Positions 11,060-23,749 of a stretch of DNA of 33,995 nucleotides are shown in pieces (within the stretch, counting starts at the first letter, position 1; every line of letters starts with the position of its first letter). Location: contig PS015572.1 of the NCBI GenBank assembly GCA_048213135.1, forward strand, positions 55,945 to 89,939, given 5' to 3'. The position numbers and the translations under genes were made by a program. The stretch comes from Reclinomonas americana ATCC 50394 (taxonomy: Eukaryota > Jakobida > Jakobea > Jakobida). Under the pieces are notes generated by a model. It made no database searches, was not told the DNA's origin, and saw only the letters and a list, made by a program, of their open reading frames with translations.

Positions 11060-13350
11060 ATGTCGACGTCGTCGTCGTCGGCGTCGCCTGTGTCCTCGTC
11101 ACCGCCGTCGCCTGGCTCACCAGCGGCTACTGCTGCGGCTGCGGCTGCGGCTGGTGGTGTGACAGTGGTCTCACAGAGTCCACCACCACACCCGCACCAC
11201 TTTCATCACATGCTTCCTCCTCCTCCACCTCCGCCGCCTCCGCCTCCACCTCCACCTCCACCGCCTTCATCGGCTGCCAAGAATGAGTTTGGCGCGGGAA
11301 GAGCGGCTGGCGCAGGTGGACCACCACTGGTCGCAGAGATGAGCCCGAGCAAGAAGCGAGTTTCGTTGTGCTCACTGACACAACAGCGATGATGATGATG
11401 ATGATGGTAGCGATGATGATGGTCTTATGGTGATGTGTGTGAGCAGTACTCGTCGCTGGATAAGCTGGGATGTGATTTGCGGGCGTTGGTGAACTCGCGA
11501 GACTTTTCGGATATGCAGATCCTGGCGGGTCCGGAGCGTGTGCTCTTGTATGCGCATCGGTGCATTCTCTCGCAGCGGTGTTCGTACTTTCAGGCGTGCT
11601 TGTCGGGCGGCTGGGCCGAGTCGTCGAATGGTGTCATTGAGAAGCCGAACACGTGTGCCGAGGTGTTTCTGCTGTTGCTCACGTTTCTGTACACGGGCGA
11701 GGTTGCGTCGTGTCGTCGTCCCACCAGCGCGCGCAAGTCATCTCACTGTATTTGAAATAGGTGGAGATCGAGGAGAGCACGGCGTTCGATCTGCTGGCGG
11801 CGGCCGATGAGCTGCAAATAACAGACCTGCGGATGCACTGCACGTCGTACATTCGGGAGACCATGAATGCCGACAATGTGTTTCTGTATCTGGTGCGCGC
11901 GCGCGCGTGTGTGTGTGTGTGTGTGTGTAAGTAGCTCGCGCAGGGCGAATGGCTGACCTGTTGTCGGTGGCAGGAATCCGCCGGGCGTCATCATGTGGAC
12001 GAACTGAAGGACGGCTGCATGAAGTGGATTGTGGAGCATGCCGAGGGCGTGTTCACCTCGGAGTCGTTCCTGTCGATACACCTGGACACGCTGGCATACC
12101 TGCTGCAGAACGACGACATGGAGATTGAGGAGGATAATGTGTGGAGGGCAGTACTGCGATGGGGAATGTTGCGTGGCGAGTCGTGCGTTGTCGCCTCCTC
12201 GTCGTTGTTCTAATCGTGTACTGCAGTCACAACTGTCAAGTGCACGGCGCACTGCCGTCACAGTGGACAGCCGACGAGCGGGAACGGTTGCGGCAGACAC
12301 TGGCTCACGTGTTCCCTCACATTCGCGTGTTGCGGATTTCGGGCGAGTGCTTTGTCGACGAAGTCGAGCCGACACAACTCATGCCAGTGGAGCTGCGACT
12401 GGAGCGCGGACTGTTGCGTGGATTACGGCATTACTACGCCTGTACAAGGTTTCTCACCTTTGGCATCCAATGCAGGTATGCCATGGCGCCCCAAAAGTAC
12501 CCCGAATCACACCCACTTCTGCGACCCAGAGGGCACGCCACCAAGGTCAGTGTGTGTGTGTGCTTGGCGTCGAGCCACTCACTTACCTTCTGCCATTCGT
12601 GCGTGCTGACTGGGATCTCGTTACTCGCAGTTCCGGTGGGACACGCAGATGAAGGCTCCGCACTGCGCCGTGTCGCCCGACGGCAAATTAATCACGCTGA
12701 GCCTGCAGGGCACAGCAACCACGTTTGTGGAGGAGCCTGTATTTAAGGGTGCGTGCAGGGAGAATGAGAGATGGGATTCCCCTGCGCACGGAGACTGATA
12801 TGGGTGGAGCAGGCAAGCAAACGATTCACATCAAGGTTGAAAATATCCCCGTGCGCACGGCATACTATGTGGGCATTGCGCTGGAGAAGAACGAGCAGAC
12901 GGTGTCACGGTCATTGCGGGACGTGGGCTGGGGTCTGCAGGGTGCGTTCCTCCGACCCCCTGCGTGTTCACGGATGACGTGGGATAGAGCGCTGAAACAA
13001 CTCTTTCTGTGTTCGTGCAGACAACGGGCGGGGTGTCATGCACGGCGGTGAGTTCCTGAATCAGGAACACGGCGGGCGTGGGATTGTGTACAACACGGGT
13101 GATGTAGTGTCCATGTCCGTCGACAAGGACAATGGCGTTCTGTCGTACCAGGTGAGCGGGCACGCGGGCGAAAGGAGTCCACTCTCGGCTCATTGTTGTC
13201 CTCCCACAGATCAATGGAGATCAGGTCGTGCAGGTGACGATCGAGGATATTAAGCACTCGTCAGCCGTCCACATGGGAGTGACGATGTACAACATGGGGG
13301 CCTCGATGAGGATTCTCGACACGTACATGCCCAACCACCATGAACGCTGA
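11060..13350 (+). CDS. BTB/POZ-BACK-SPRY domain protein
   Basis: Ten exons (11060-11359, 11447-11701, 11761-11892, 11974-12167, 12227-12412, 12476-12545, 12631-12748, 12813-12941, 13021-13151, 13210-13350) sum to 552 codons including TGA. Residues 1-100 are low-complexity Ser/Ala/Pro with about 17 consecutive prolines. Residues 100-229 form a BTB domain (DFSDMQILAG, YAHRCILSQRCSYFQA, LLTFLYTGE). A BACK-like helical region follows (CMKWIVEHAEGVF, NVWRAVLRWG). The C-terminal part from about residue 400 resembles a SPRY/B30.2 beta-sandwich (AYYVGIALEK, GVMHGGEF, GDVVSMSVDKDNGVLSY). BTB-BACK proteins usually serve as substrate adaptors for cullin-3 ubiquitin ligases; a SPRY domain would then be the substrate reader. 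That role is inferred from architecture. Introns 4, 5 and the one after exon 2 use GTTGCG donors, and the first uses GTTTCG. Confidence 0.88.
11893..11973 (+). repeat. GC/GT dinucleotide run in intron
   Basis: A (GC)n run followed by (GT)n at about 11896-11929 fills the first half of the intron between BTB-gene exons 3 and 4. Alternating purine-pyrimidine sequence of this kind can adopt Z-DNA. Confidence 0.8.
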
Positions 13351-13511
13351 AAAACGCATGTGCCGTGTGTGAGTGTGAATGCGGGCATGCGCTCATGTAA
13401 ACAGCGAGATTTATCTAGCACTGCTACTGCTGCTGCTGCAAACACACTACCACGGTCAGCAATGAAGCGAAAACCACTTGTGTATCGGCAGCGAAGGACT
13501 TGTTTCTCTCA

Positions 13512-15576
13512 TCAACGGCGTGCCGCCGGCTGAACGCGCTTGGCCGACTTTTCCAGGAGCTCCAGGTAAACCTGTGCGTGCAGGCATCAGTACTTGGAAT
13601 ACGACAAGGAGTCAGCGACAGCGAATGGACCTCAGCGTGCGGCTTTTCAAACACCAGCATGGGACGCAGGCGTACCGACTGCGCACCGCAACCGCCGGCC
13701 ATGACACCTGTGGACGGGCAGTGGTCAGCACCCAGTCGACCACATAATGGCGCACGGCACACTATGCACGATACCATTCTGGCGCAGCTCAGCCACCAGC
13801 GCGTCGCGAATCTCGGGCGAGGCCGAATCAAAGGCCAAGAAGGTGCCGGAGCCGCGCGTGTTGGCCACCACGTTGGGATACTTGCGCTGTGGGGGGAGAG
13901 AAGTCGTGAGATGCAAGGCTGGTCAAATGCACAGCTGGCGGCAGCACACGCACCGACAGCGCCTCCAGCTGCTCCTTCAGGAACTGGCCAGTGGCGGCGG
14001 TCTTCTCCACCAACTTGTCGCGCTTGATCACCTGCACCACAGTGCGCAGCTGCAGCGCGCGAATGGGATCTCCCATCCACGTGTTGTACTGGCGGTAGGT
14101 CTGGAAACGCGACGTATTTGCAATCAGCAAGTGCGCACACGCGGAGAGAGAGAGGGGCCGCACGCATCACGAGAGCACGCAACGTCACTCGGGCGGTACT
14201 CCATGTTGTGGTAGAAGCCGGCCGCTTGCATCTTCTTGGAGAATGTCACCATGTCCTGCATTCACACAATGTAGTTCAGTTCCACTCTCTCTCTCTCCCT
14301 TTCGTCCCCCCATCCGCCCCACTCACCGGCGGCGATGGCAGCTTCCACGCCTCGTGAGCCCAGAAAGTACCGGTGGCTCCGCAGCCAGTCTGCACCTCGT
14401 CCACGATAAAGGTGACGCCGAGGCGCTTGGTGATCTCGCGCAATCGGCAGAAGAAGTAGTTCGACGCGTGATTGTCGCCACCCTCGGACTGCACCGGCTC
14501 GACGATCACGGCGGCCACTGGCACGTGCCACGTAGCAATGAGGCGCTCGACCTGCGTGCATTCGGTGAGTGAGAGTGCATGCAACAACAGACAAAAAGCA
14601 CAGCACCGACCTCCTGCAGACAGCGGTCCTCCTCCATTCGATTCTCGGTCTCGTACTGCGACAGCGGGTACCGGAGTCGCGGGAATGGGGCAGCCGGCCA
14701 ATCAAACGCCGGCACGTCGACCTTGTGAATGGCCTTGGAGCGCGTCGTGCTCAGGCAGCCAAACAACCGGCCGTGGAAGCCGCCCATGAAGCTCAGCACG
14801 CTCAGATTCGGCGAGCCTGCACCATCGCAAGTCAGCGGGTCACACGGAAGAGGCAAGAGCGACAACGCAGTGAGGCACACACCCGGTGGCGAGTTCGACA
14901 TGCACGACTGCAGATCCTCCTCGGTGATCGGGTGCCCGTTGCGCTGCCGGTTCATCCAGAACATGAACGCGGCCTTGTAGGCGGTCTCGTTCGCGCACGA
15001 GCCACACATGGCCGTAAACACGTTCTTCAGACCCGGAGGTGCCACCTACAACACACGGTTAAGCGCACCGGCATGTCCGCGCAACGATTCTTCGCTGCAA
15101 TGCACCTCCATGAAGCTGTCGCGCAGCAGCTGCGGCCAGTACTCCGGCGGATTGACGCCCAGCGCCGGTCGATTGATGAGCGCCGTAACCCACTCATCCG
15201 AGCGCGCGGCCTTGACCAGCTCCGGGTGATTGTAGCCAATTGGCAGCGAGGCAATCTGGCAGAAGGTGTCGAGCAGCATGTTCCCGTCGGCATCGCACAG
15301 GTAGTTGCCGGTGGAGGCCGAGTAGTTGGCGAAGAACGGCTGCATGCGGGCCTCCTGCAGCTGCGAGAGCGAGTCGCGGAGGGCCTTGGTGCGCTCGCCG
15401 GGCACGACGCTCGTGCGGAGAACAGGGCGTGCGGGCTCGTTGGGCCACACGGAGGAGGCGAACCAGCGGCATTGCGCGGTGAGACGCGCGCGGTGTCTCA
15501 CTGTGTGTGTGTGGCAATGAGGTAAGTATGTGAGAGGCAGGCGAGGCGAGGGGAAGAAGGGCGCACCGATTTGCAT
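13512..15576 (-). CDS. ABAT: 4-aminobutyrate aminotransferase, mitochondrial (GABA-T)
   Basis: Class III PLP aminotransferase that moves the amino group of GABA to 2-oxoglutarate, giving succinate semialdehyde and glutamate in the mitochondrial matrix. On the minus strand the order is: Arg-rich, acid-poor leader; [77 protein letters not shown], with the cofactor-ring Asp; MVTFSKKMQ with the PLP-binding Lys (about 14240); [16 protein letters not shown]; and [10 protein letters not shown]. This order and these motifs match animal and fungal GABA-T. The last exon ends [14 protein letters not shown] then TGA at 13512-13514. The start at 15576 is my choice because it gives a plausible transit peptide in frame; an additional 5' intron is possible. 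One intron (donor 14183) starts GTTGCG. Confidence 0.92.
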
Positions 15577-15718
15577 TGTGACGATGAGTAGAGCTGTCCC
15601 TCGGGACGCGCAGTGTGTGATTGCGTGTGTGTGTGCAGCGAGCGCGTCTGTGCGTTGTCTGTCTTCCTCTCTCTGTCTGTCTGTGTGTGCGCGTGTGAGT
15701 GAGCGTGTGTGTGTGGCG
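15577..15718. promoter_or_regulatory. Putative divergent promoter region (GABA-T / J-protein)
   Basis: About 142 bp separate the proposed GABA-T start from the J-protein ATG at 15719. The right half is GT/CT-rich (TGTCTGTCTGTGTGTG). No TATA box is evident. The assignment is by position only. Confidence 0.35.
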
Positions 15719-17766
15719 ATGGCTGATCCATATGCCAAGGACTATTACGAGGTGTTGGGCATTTCGCGCTCAGCGACCGTGGCGGAGGTGAAGAAGGCGT
15801 ATCGCACACTGGCACTGGTGAGACAGAGAGAGTGTGTGCGTGCGCGTGAGAGTGGAGTTGAGACATGTCGACGCTCACTCTCTCTTGTGTTGGTGGCGTC
15901 AGCAATACCATCCGGATCGGAACAAGGGTACGCTTTGAGTTGGCAGCCTTTCCTATCTATGTTGTTGTTGTTGTTGCTAGGTGACCCACAAGCGACTTGC
16001 AATGGCGCAGCGGAGGACGCGGAAAAGTGCTTCCAAGCGATTACGTTGCGTCAATCACAGTGTGTCGTCATTCTCTCTCTGTGAGTGTGCTCATTCTCTC
16101 ATTGCACCAAACAGCAACGCGTATTCCAGTTGTGTTCTTTCACTGCGTGTCTCTCTTCCTGTGTGGTTGCGTTGACGTTCCGGTCATTTCAGTCTTGAGC
16201 GACGACAAGAAGCGAGCGCACTATGACCAGTTTGGCGACGAGAGCGATGCGATGGCCGGGTCGGGGATGGACGACGCCATGATGCACATGTTTATGTCGA
16301 TGTTTGGAATGGGCGGGCCCTCGGTGTTCTTCACATCAGTGCGCTCTTCACCCCCTCTCAATCTTGATTGATGGCTTGCCGAAGGCTGACTGCGCTGTTG
16401 TGTGCGTCTCACAGAGCAGGGATCCGCACGGGTTCCACAGTGGCATGTACGACGGCGACGACGACGACGATGAGTATTATGAGGAGTACGACGACGAGGA
16501 TGTGCAGTTTGAAGATGAGATTTACGACCAGCAGCGATTTGTCGATGCAGGTTGGGCGTTTGTCGCTCTCAGCTCGTCTTCGCACGCCGCACACACTCAT
16601 GCGTGCGTACCATGCGCAGCACTTCTTGACTTGCTGAGGGGCGGCGGGAGAGGCATGTACATGGGAGATGAAGACGATCTGTACGACGAGGATGACGATG
16701 AGTACGATGAGTACGAAGACGACGATGACCTTGACCACGGTGGTATTCCGCTGGACTTTGCCACCTTTGCCACCATGTTTGGCGTTCCGACAAAAGTCGG
16801 TGCCGGTGTTCGCGAAGCGCCACCATCGCGATTCAAGAAACCCAAGGTCAAGATCGACCCGAAGAAGACCAAGGCTGGCGGCAAGGGCAAGACTGGCAAG
16901 GCAGCGGCAAGCGAGAAGGGCAACAAGAGCAACAAGGGAGCCAAGTCAGCCGCAGCACCACCACCACCAGCACCAGCACCACAACCATCAGCGAAGGCAC
17001 AACCGCCGCCAGCATCAGCAGCAGCGAAGCCACCACCACCAGCAGCACCTGCGGCGACAGCGGCTGCGCCCGAGGCCGACGCTGCAGGCAAGGCCAAGAA
17101 GAAGAGGAATCGCAAGAGGAACAAGGGCAAGGGCGACGACGATGACGGTGCAGCAGCACCAGCGGCGTCGTCGGCGTCAACAACCACCACTACAACGACC
17201 ACGGCGGCCTCGGTCCTCGAGCCCGTCGAACCCATGGATGTGGAGCCGATTCCCATGCCATCGCCACTTAAGAAGCCTGCAGCTCCTGCTGCACCGCCGC
17301 CACCAGCGGTGAAGGTGGACGAGGAGCCGCAACAGCGACGCGCCAGTGGCGACAAGAAGAAGCGTGGCAAGAAGGCCGCCTCAGAAATGTCACCCATGGA
17401 CCGGATGGCGGAGATGGCGGCGTCGTTGGGAATGATTGACGACGGACCACTCGGTTAGTAGGCGCCCGTGTCACTGTATTGTGTGTGTGTGCATATACGT
17501 GTTGTGGTGGTGGTTGTCTTACTGTTTGCGCAGACTTTTCGTCATTGTCGACCGAGGAGCTGGCGGAGCTGGTGGCGTCGGTGGATCCCGACATACTGGT
17601 GGACTTGATGGAGAGCAACGGGCTCGACTCCATTCTCGGCGACTTTGGCAGCCGTCGGAAGCCGAAGAGCGGTGCCAGCAGGTCGCGAGGTTTGTGTTTC
17701 TCCACGCAGATCCTTACTTTCACTGCCACTCACGACCGCCAACTCACAGGGAACAAGAGAAAGTGA
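15719..17766 (+). CDS. J-domain (DnaJ/HSP40-type) protein with acidic and Lys/Ala-rich C-terminus
   Basis: Nine exons (15719-15817, 15903-15927, 15981-16044, 16115-16128, 16193-16338, 16415-16550, 16620-17453, 17534-17689, 17750-17766) sum to 497 codons with TGA. Residues 8 to about 85 are a J domain: DYYEVLGISRSATVAEVKKA, then YHPDRNKG with the HPD tripeptide needed to stimulate HSP70 ATPase, then AYSILSDDKKRAHYDQFG. The 14-nt exon 4 is required to restore AYSI and the frame. Next come a Met/Gly-rich segment, long Asp/Glu/Tyr tracts, a Lys/Ala/Pro-rich region and a poly-Thr tract. There is no zinc-finger or typical C-terminal substrate-binding domain, so it is a class C J-protein. The Lys- and acid-rich tail might bind nucleic acid or histones, but that is speculative. 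Confidence 0.88.
16115..16128 (+). other. 14-nt microexon of the J-protein gene
   Basis: The sequence CAACGCGTATTCCA lies between cag (ending 16114) and a GTTGTG donor. Joined to AC from exon 3 and TC from exon 5 it gives T-N-A-Y-S-I-L-S, the expected J-domain helix III/IV junction, and keeps the frame. Without it the frame breaks and the conserved AY is lost. Confidence 0.85.
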
Positions 17767-18639
17767 TGCATGTTTGCGAGTGAATCAATGTATGTCGGTG
17801 CCGATCTTTTACCTGTCGGGCTTGCTCTGCCCAACTGCCTCGGCCATGCGGTCCACTGACGCAACCTCACGAATGTGCTGCACCACGGTGTGACAGTGTG
17901 GTCGCAGACGATCGGCCTCGAACGTGTGCGCCACACCCACGGTCATGCAGCCGGCCGCCATGGCGCCCTGGAATGGGGAGCAAGGGAGAGGGAGAGGGAG
18001 ACGGAGAGGGGGAGAGGGAGGGAGAGGGAGAGGGAGAGGGAGAGGGAGAGGGAGAGGGAGGGAGGTAGGGAGGGAGAAGAGATAAAGGGTGATGAGCGAT
18101 TGGCGTCACGAGAATCCCCACTGAGAAGCCTCGCAACTTTGCATCCGGCCACCGCATCCTCCACAACCACCACGCTGGCCGGCTCCACCCGCAACAGCTC
18201 ACACGCACGCAGAAAGATGTCCGGATGCGGCTTGCCGCGCTCCACATCGTAGCCCGACACCACGGGCCTGCCCTCGAAAAACGACGCCAGTCCACTCTCC
18301 CTCAGATTGAACGCAATCTTTCGATGATCGCCACTGGAGGCCACCGCAAACGGCATCTCCCGCTCCCCGCACTCCTCCAGCAGCTCCCGCACACCGTCAA
18401 ACGCACTCAGTTGTCCGCAGACACTCTCGAAATACACCGTCTCCTTCTCCGCGCCCATCTCCTGCAAGATCGCCAGCGAAGGTTCCTCGACGCCATGCTG
18501 AGATTGCAGAGTGAGTGAGAGCGACATGCAGGCAACACGAGCGAGCGATCGACACACCGTGGAGCACAAGTGTCGCGCAGCATCGACACTGCTCAACCCG
18601 ATGATACCGTGGAAATCGAAACCAATGTCGACACCGAAG
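17730..18639 (-). CDS. HAD-superfamily hydrolase (beta-phosphoglucomutase/GS1-like), 5' partial
   Basis: The visible exons on the minus strand read GFDFHGIIGLSSVDAARHL, then AFDGVRELLEEC, motif II FAVASSGDHRKIAFNL, motif III with Lys in GYDVERGKPHPDIF, and motif IV VVVVEDAVAGCK joined to GAMAAGCMTVGVAH. These are the core and cap elements of small-molecule phosphatases of the beta-PGM/GS1 group. The DxD nucleophile motif I must lie upstream, in or beyond the gap 18814-19798. The intron 18137-17968 begins GTTGCG and holds a GGGAGA repeat. The last exon stays open to a stop at 17730, overlapping the convergent J-protein end by 37 bp; an alternative short intron (31 nt) there would change the last residues. 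The substrate cannot be inferred. Confidence 0.78.
17981..18075 (+). repeat. GGGAGA hexamer-like purine tract
   Basis: About 80 bp of nearly pure purine on the plus strand, mostly GGGAGA units with GGGAGG interruptions, within the HAD-gene intron 18137-17968. Long homopurine runs of this kind can form triplexes, and G-runs can form quadruplexes. The transcribed minus-strand pre-mRNA carries the polypyrimidine complement close to the acceptor, so it also serves as an extended pyrimidine tract. Confidence 0.9.
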
Positions 18640-18644
18640 CTGGA

Positions 18645-18813
18645 AAGGAGAGAGAGAGGGTGAGGGATGGGGGAGAAGGGAAGGGTGGAGAGAAACAAGG
18701 AAGGGAGGGAAGGAGGAGACGGGCGCGGAGGGGAAGGGAGGGATGGAGGAAAGAGGGCTCCTTGTCTCCAGTTCTCTTTCACTTGTCTCCAGCTCACAGT
18801 CTCTCTCTCTCTC
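18645..18813 (+). repeat. Purine-rich GA/GGA region at gap edge
   Basis: The HAD-gene intron upstream of 18639 is dominated by GAGAGAG, GGGAGAAGGGAAGG and GGAGGGAAGG runs and ends in CTCTCTCTCTC at the gap edge. I see no coding signal in it. Confidence 0.8.
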
Positions 18814-19798
18814 NNNNNNNNNNNNNNNNNNNNNNNNNNNNNNNNNNNNNNNNNNNNNNNNNNNNNNNNNNNNNNNNNNNNNNNNNNNNNNNNNNNNNNN
18901 NNNNNNNNNNNNNNNNNNNNNNNNNNNNNNNNNNNNNNNNNNNNNNNNNNNNNNNNNNNNNNNNNNNNNNNNNNNNNNNNNNNNNNNNNNNNNNNNNNNN
19001 NNNNNNNNNNNNNNNNNNNNNNNNNNNNNNNNNNNNNNNNNNNNNNNNNNNNNNNNNNNNNNNNNNNNNNNNNNNNNNNNNNNNNNNNNNNNNNNNNNNN
19101 NNNNNNNNNNNNNNNNNNNNNNNNNNNNNNNNNNNNNNNNNNNNNNNNNNNNNNNNNNNNNNNNNNNNNNNNNNNNNNNNNNNNNNNNNNNNNNNNNNNN
19201 NNNNNNNNNNNNNNNNNNNNNNNNNNNNNNNNNNNNNNNNNNNNNNNNNNNNNNNNNNNNNNNNNNNNNNNNNNNNNNNNNNNNNNNNNNNNNNNNNNNN
19301 NNNNNNNNNNNNNNNNNNNNNNNNNNNNNNNNNNNNNNNNNNNNNNNNNNNNNNNNNNNNNNNNNNNNNNNNNNNNNNNNNNNNNNNNNNNNNNNNNNNN
19401 NNNNNNNNNNNNNNNNNNNNNNNNNNNNNNNNNNNNNNNNNNNNNNNNNNNNNNNNNNNNNNNNNNNNNNNNNNNNNNNNNNNNNNNNNNNNNNNNNNNN
19501 NNNNNNNNNNNNNNNNNNNNNNNNNNNNNNNNNNNNNNNNNNNNNNNNNNNNNNNNNNNNNNNNNNNNNNNNNNNNNNNNNNNNNNNNNNNNNNNNNNNN
19601 NNNNNNNNNNNNNNNNNNNNNNNNNNNNNNNNNNNNNNNNNNNNNNNNNNNNNNNNNNNNNNNNNNNNNNNNNNNNNNNNNNNNNNNNNNNNNNNNNNNN
19701 NNNNNNNNNNNNNNNNNNNNNNNNNNNNNNNNNNNNNNNNNNNNNNNNNNNNNNNNNNNNNNNNNNNNNNNNNNNNNNNNNNNNNNNNNNNNNNNNNN
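18814..19798. other. Assembly gap (985 N)
   Basis: Unsequenced stretch between the HAD gene and glutamate dehydrogenase. It probably contains the HAD 5' end, including the catalytic DxD motif, and an intergenic region. The CTCTCTCT edge suggests a simple repeat. Confidence 0.99.
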
Positions 19799-19943
19799 AA
19801 ACAGAGTGAGACGCACGTCACAAAAGGAACAGCAGGAGAGCACAGACCAAGTCAAACACAATTGCTTGCATAATGAACGAAGACAGAAGAGACTGATTGG
19901 CTCGCGCACTGTCTCTCTTAACACACACACACTCACTCTCAAG

Positions 19944-22489
<2,546 letters not shown>

Positions 22490-22645
22490 AATCTCCACCC
22501 TGTCCCTTTTTTCCTGCTCCCGCGCGTGTTTCTGTGTTAGTTTTTGTGTGTCTATTATACCCTTCTGGCCCCTTCACTCTTGACTGCCTAATACACAAGA
22601 GAGAACGACGTATCGACTGTCATGCAGGACCACAATCACACAAAA

Positions 22646-23699
22646 ATGGCCTCGTCGAGCGCAGGCAGTGCCGAACGCAAGGGTCCCAGCTTGCGAGTGA
22701 TCACACAGCGAGTGGAGAGCGCTCGCTTGCTCGTTGTTTCGTCTCAGCATCATTGATGGGAAAGGAGCGACAGACAACTCACTCACCTTNNNNNNNNNNN
22801 NNNNNNNNNNNNNNNNNNNNNNNNNNNNNNNNNNNNNNNNNNNNNNNNNNNNNNNNNNNNNNNNNNNNNNNNNNNNNNNNNNNNNNNNNNNNNNNNNNNN
22901 NNNNNNNNNNNNNNNNNNNNNNNNNNNNNNNNNNNNNNNNNNNNNNNNNNNNNNNNNNNNNNNNNNNNNNNNNNNNNNNNNNNNNNNNNNNNNNNNNNNN
23001 NNNNNNNNNNNNNNNNNNNNNNNNNNNNNNNNNNNNNNNNNNNNNNNNNNNNNNNNNNNNNNNNNNNNNNNNNNNNNNNNNNNNNNNNNNNNNNNNNNNN
23101 NNNNNNNNNNNNNNNNNNNNNNNNNNNNNNACTTCTCGTGCATGCAGCTGCTGAGCTGGTCCTCGCCAAGATCTACAAAAAGCCCGTCACAGAGGAGAGT
23201 GGATCCATCAAGAGCCTCGGGTTGGATGGTGAGTGGTGCATTTCACTGCGCAGAGAGAAAGAGTGCTGTCAGACTGACAGTGGCCGGGCAGTGATGGTCA
23301 TTCCGCAGTTTTCGATGGTCGGGAAGGCGCGTCTTTCCATCCCTTGCATACGTCGCTTCATATGTGCATTTACTCACATCCTTTGTACCTCAGATAAAGG
23401 GCAAGGGCATGCAGTACCACGCGGCCATGGACAAGGACGAGTGCGAGGAGTTTTACACGCGATTCGTGATGGCCTTGGTGGGGGAGCTCGGCGGCAGGCT
23501 GCTGTCACGCGGCAATGCCACTGGCACCGAGAGCGTGGCCGCGGCGGAGAACGTCATTGCTGTCGGCACCTACGGTGCGTACACGCTGCCCGGCACACGG
23601 GATGCAATGGTCGCTGACCGTCGTGTGTTCTGTGCAGGCAATCGTCAGGGTCTGCATTTCGACAGCCCCGGACCCTTCACCCACGTCCTAGAATTCTGA
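22646..23699 (+). CDS. DTD2/ATD-like D-aminoacyl-tRNA deacylase-fold protein, interrupted by a gap
   Basis: Exon 1 (22646-22735) encodes MASSSAGSAERKG then LRVITQRVESARLLV, the first strand of the DTD fold, and splices at a GTTTCG donor into the gap. After the gap: AAELVLAKIYKKP and SIKSLGLD, then VMVIPQFSM in the position of the DTD active-site loop, IKGKGMQYHAAM, EEFYTRFVMAL, and the C-terminal GTYGNRQGLHFDSPGPFTHV-LEF ending TGA 23697-23699. The closing GTYGNRQ...GPFTH.(I/V)EF block is the hallmark of human-type DTD2, also called ATD, which removes L-Ala wrongly attached to tRNA-Thr; canonical DTD ends differently. The Gly-Pro of GPFTH is the cross-subunit motif. Exact splicing between FSM and IKGK is uncertain, and roughly the first third of the protein is missing. 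Confidence 0.8.
22790..23130. other. Assembly gap (341 N)
   Basis: Gap inside the DTD2/ATD-like gene. It removes the coding sequence between ARLLV and AAELVLAKIY. Confidence 0.99.
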
Positions 23700-23704
23700 A
23701 TAAA
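23699..23704 (+). terminator. AATAAA polyadenylation signal overlapping the stop codon
   Basis: The last A of TGA (23697-23699) is the first A of AATAAA. With the convergent SPPL3 stop only 50 bp away (23750), the 3' UTR must be very short if this hexamer is used. Confidence 0.55.
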
Positions 23705-23749
23705 CACAAACAGGTACAGCTGTACACTACTGCTACTTGCGGAGGTCGG

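Noticed and set aside
12283-12336. GTTGCG occurrences at about 12286 and 12332 as further donors
   Set aside because: Both lie inside an exon whose continuous reading (ERLRQTLAHVFPHIRVLRIS) is needed for the 552-codon model, so they are coding, not splice sites.
13424-14188. 254-codon minus-strand open frame over GABA-T
   Set aside because: It is mostly out of frame; only one exon's worth ([15 protein letters not shown]) is the real enzyme, the rest is intron or wrong frame.
14569-15525. 318-codon plus-strand open frame opposite GABA-T
   Set aside because: Antisense shadow of conserved aminotransferase exons, Arg/His/Gln-rich, with no similarity of its own.
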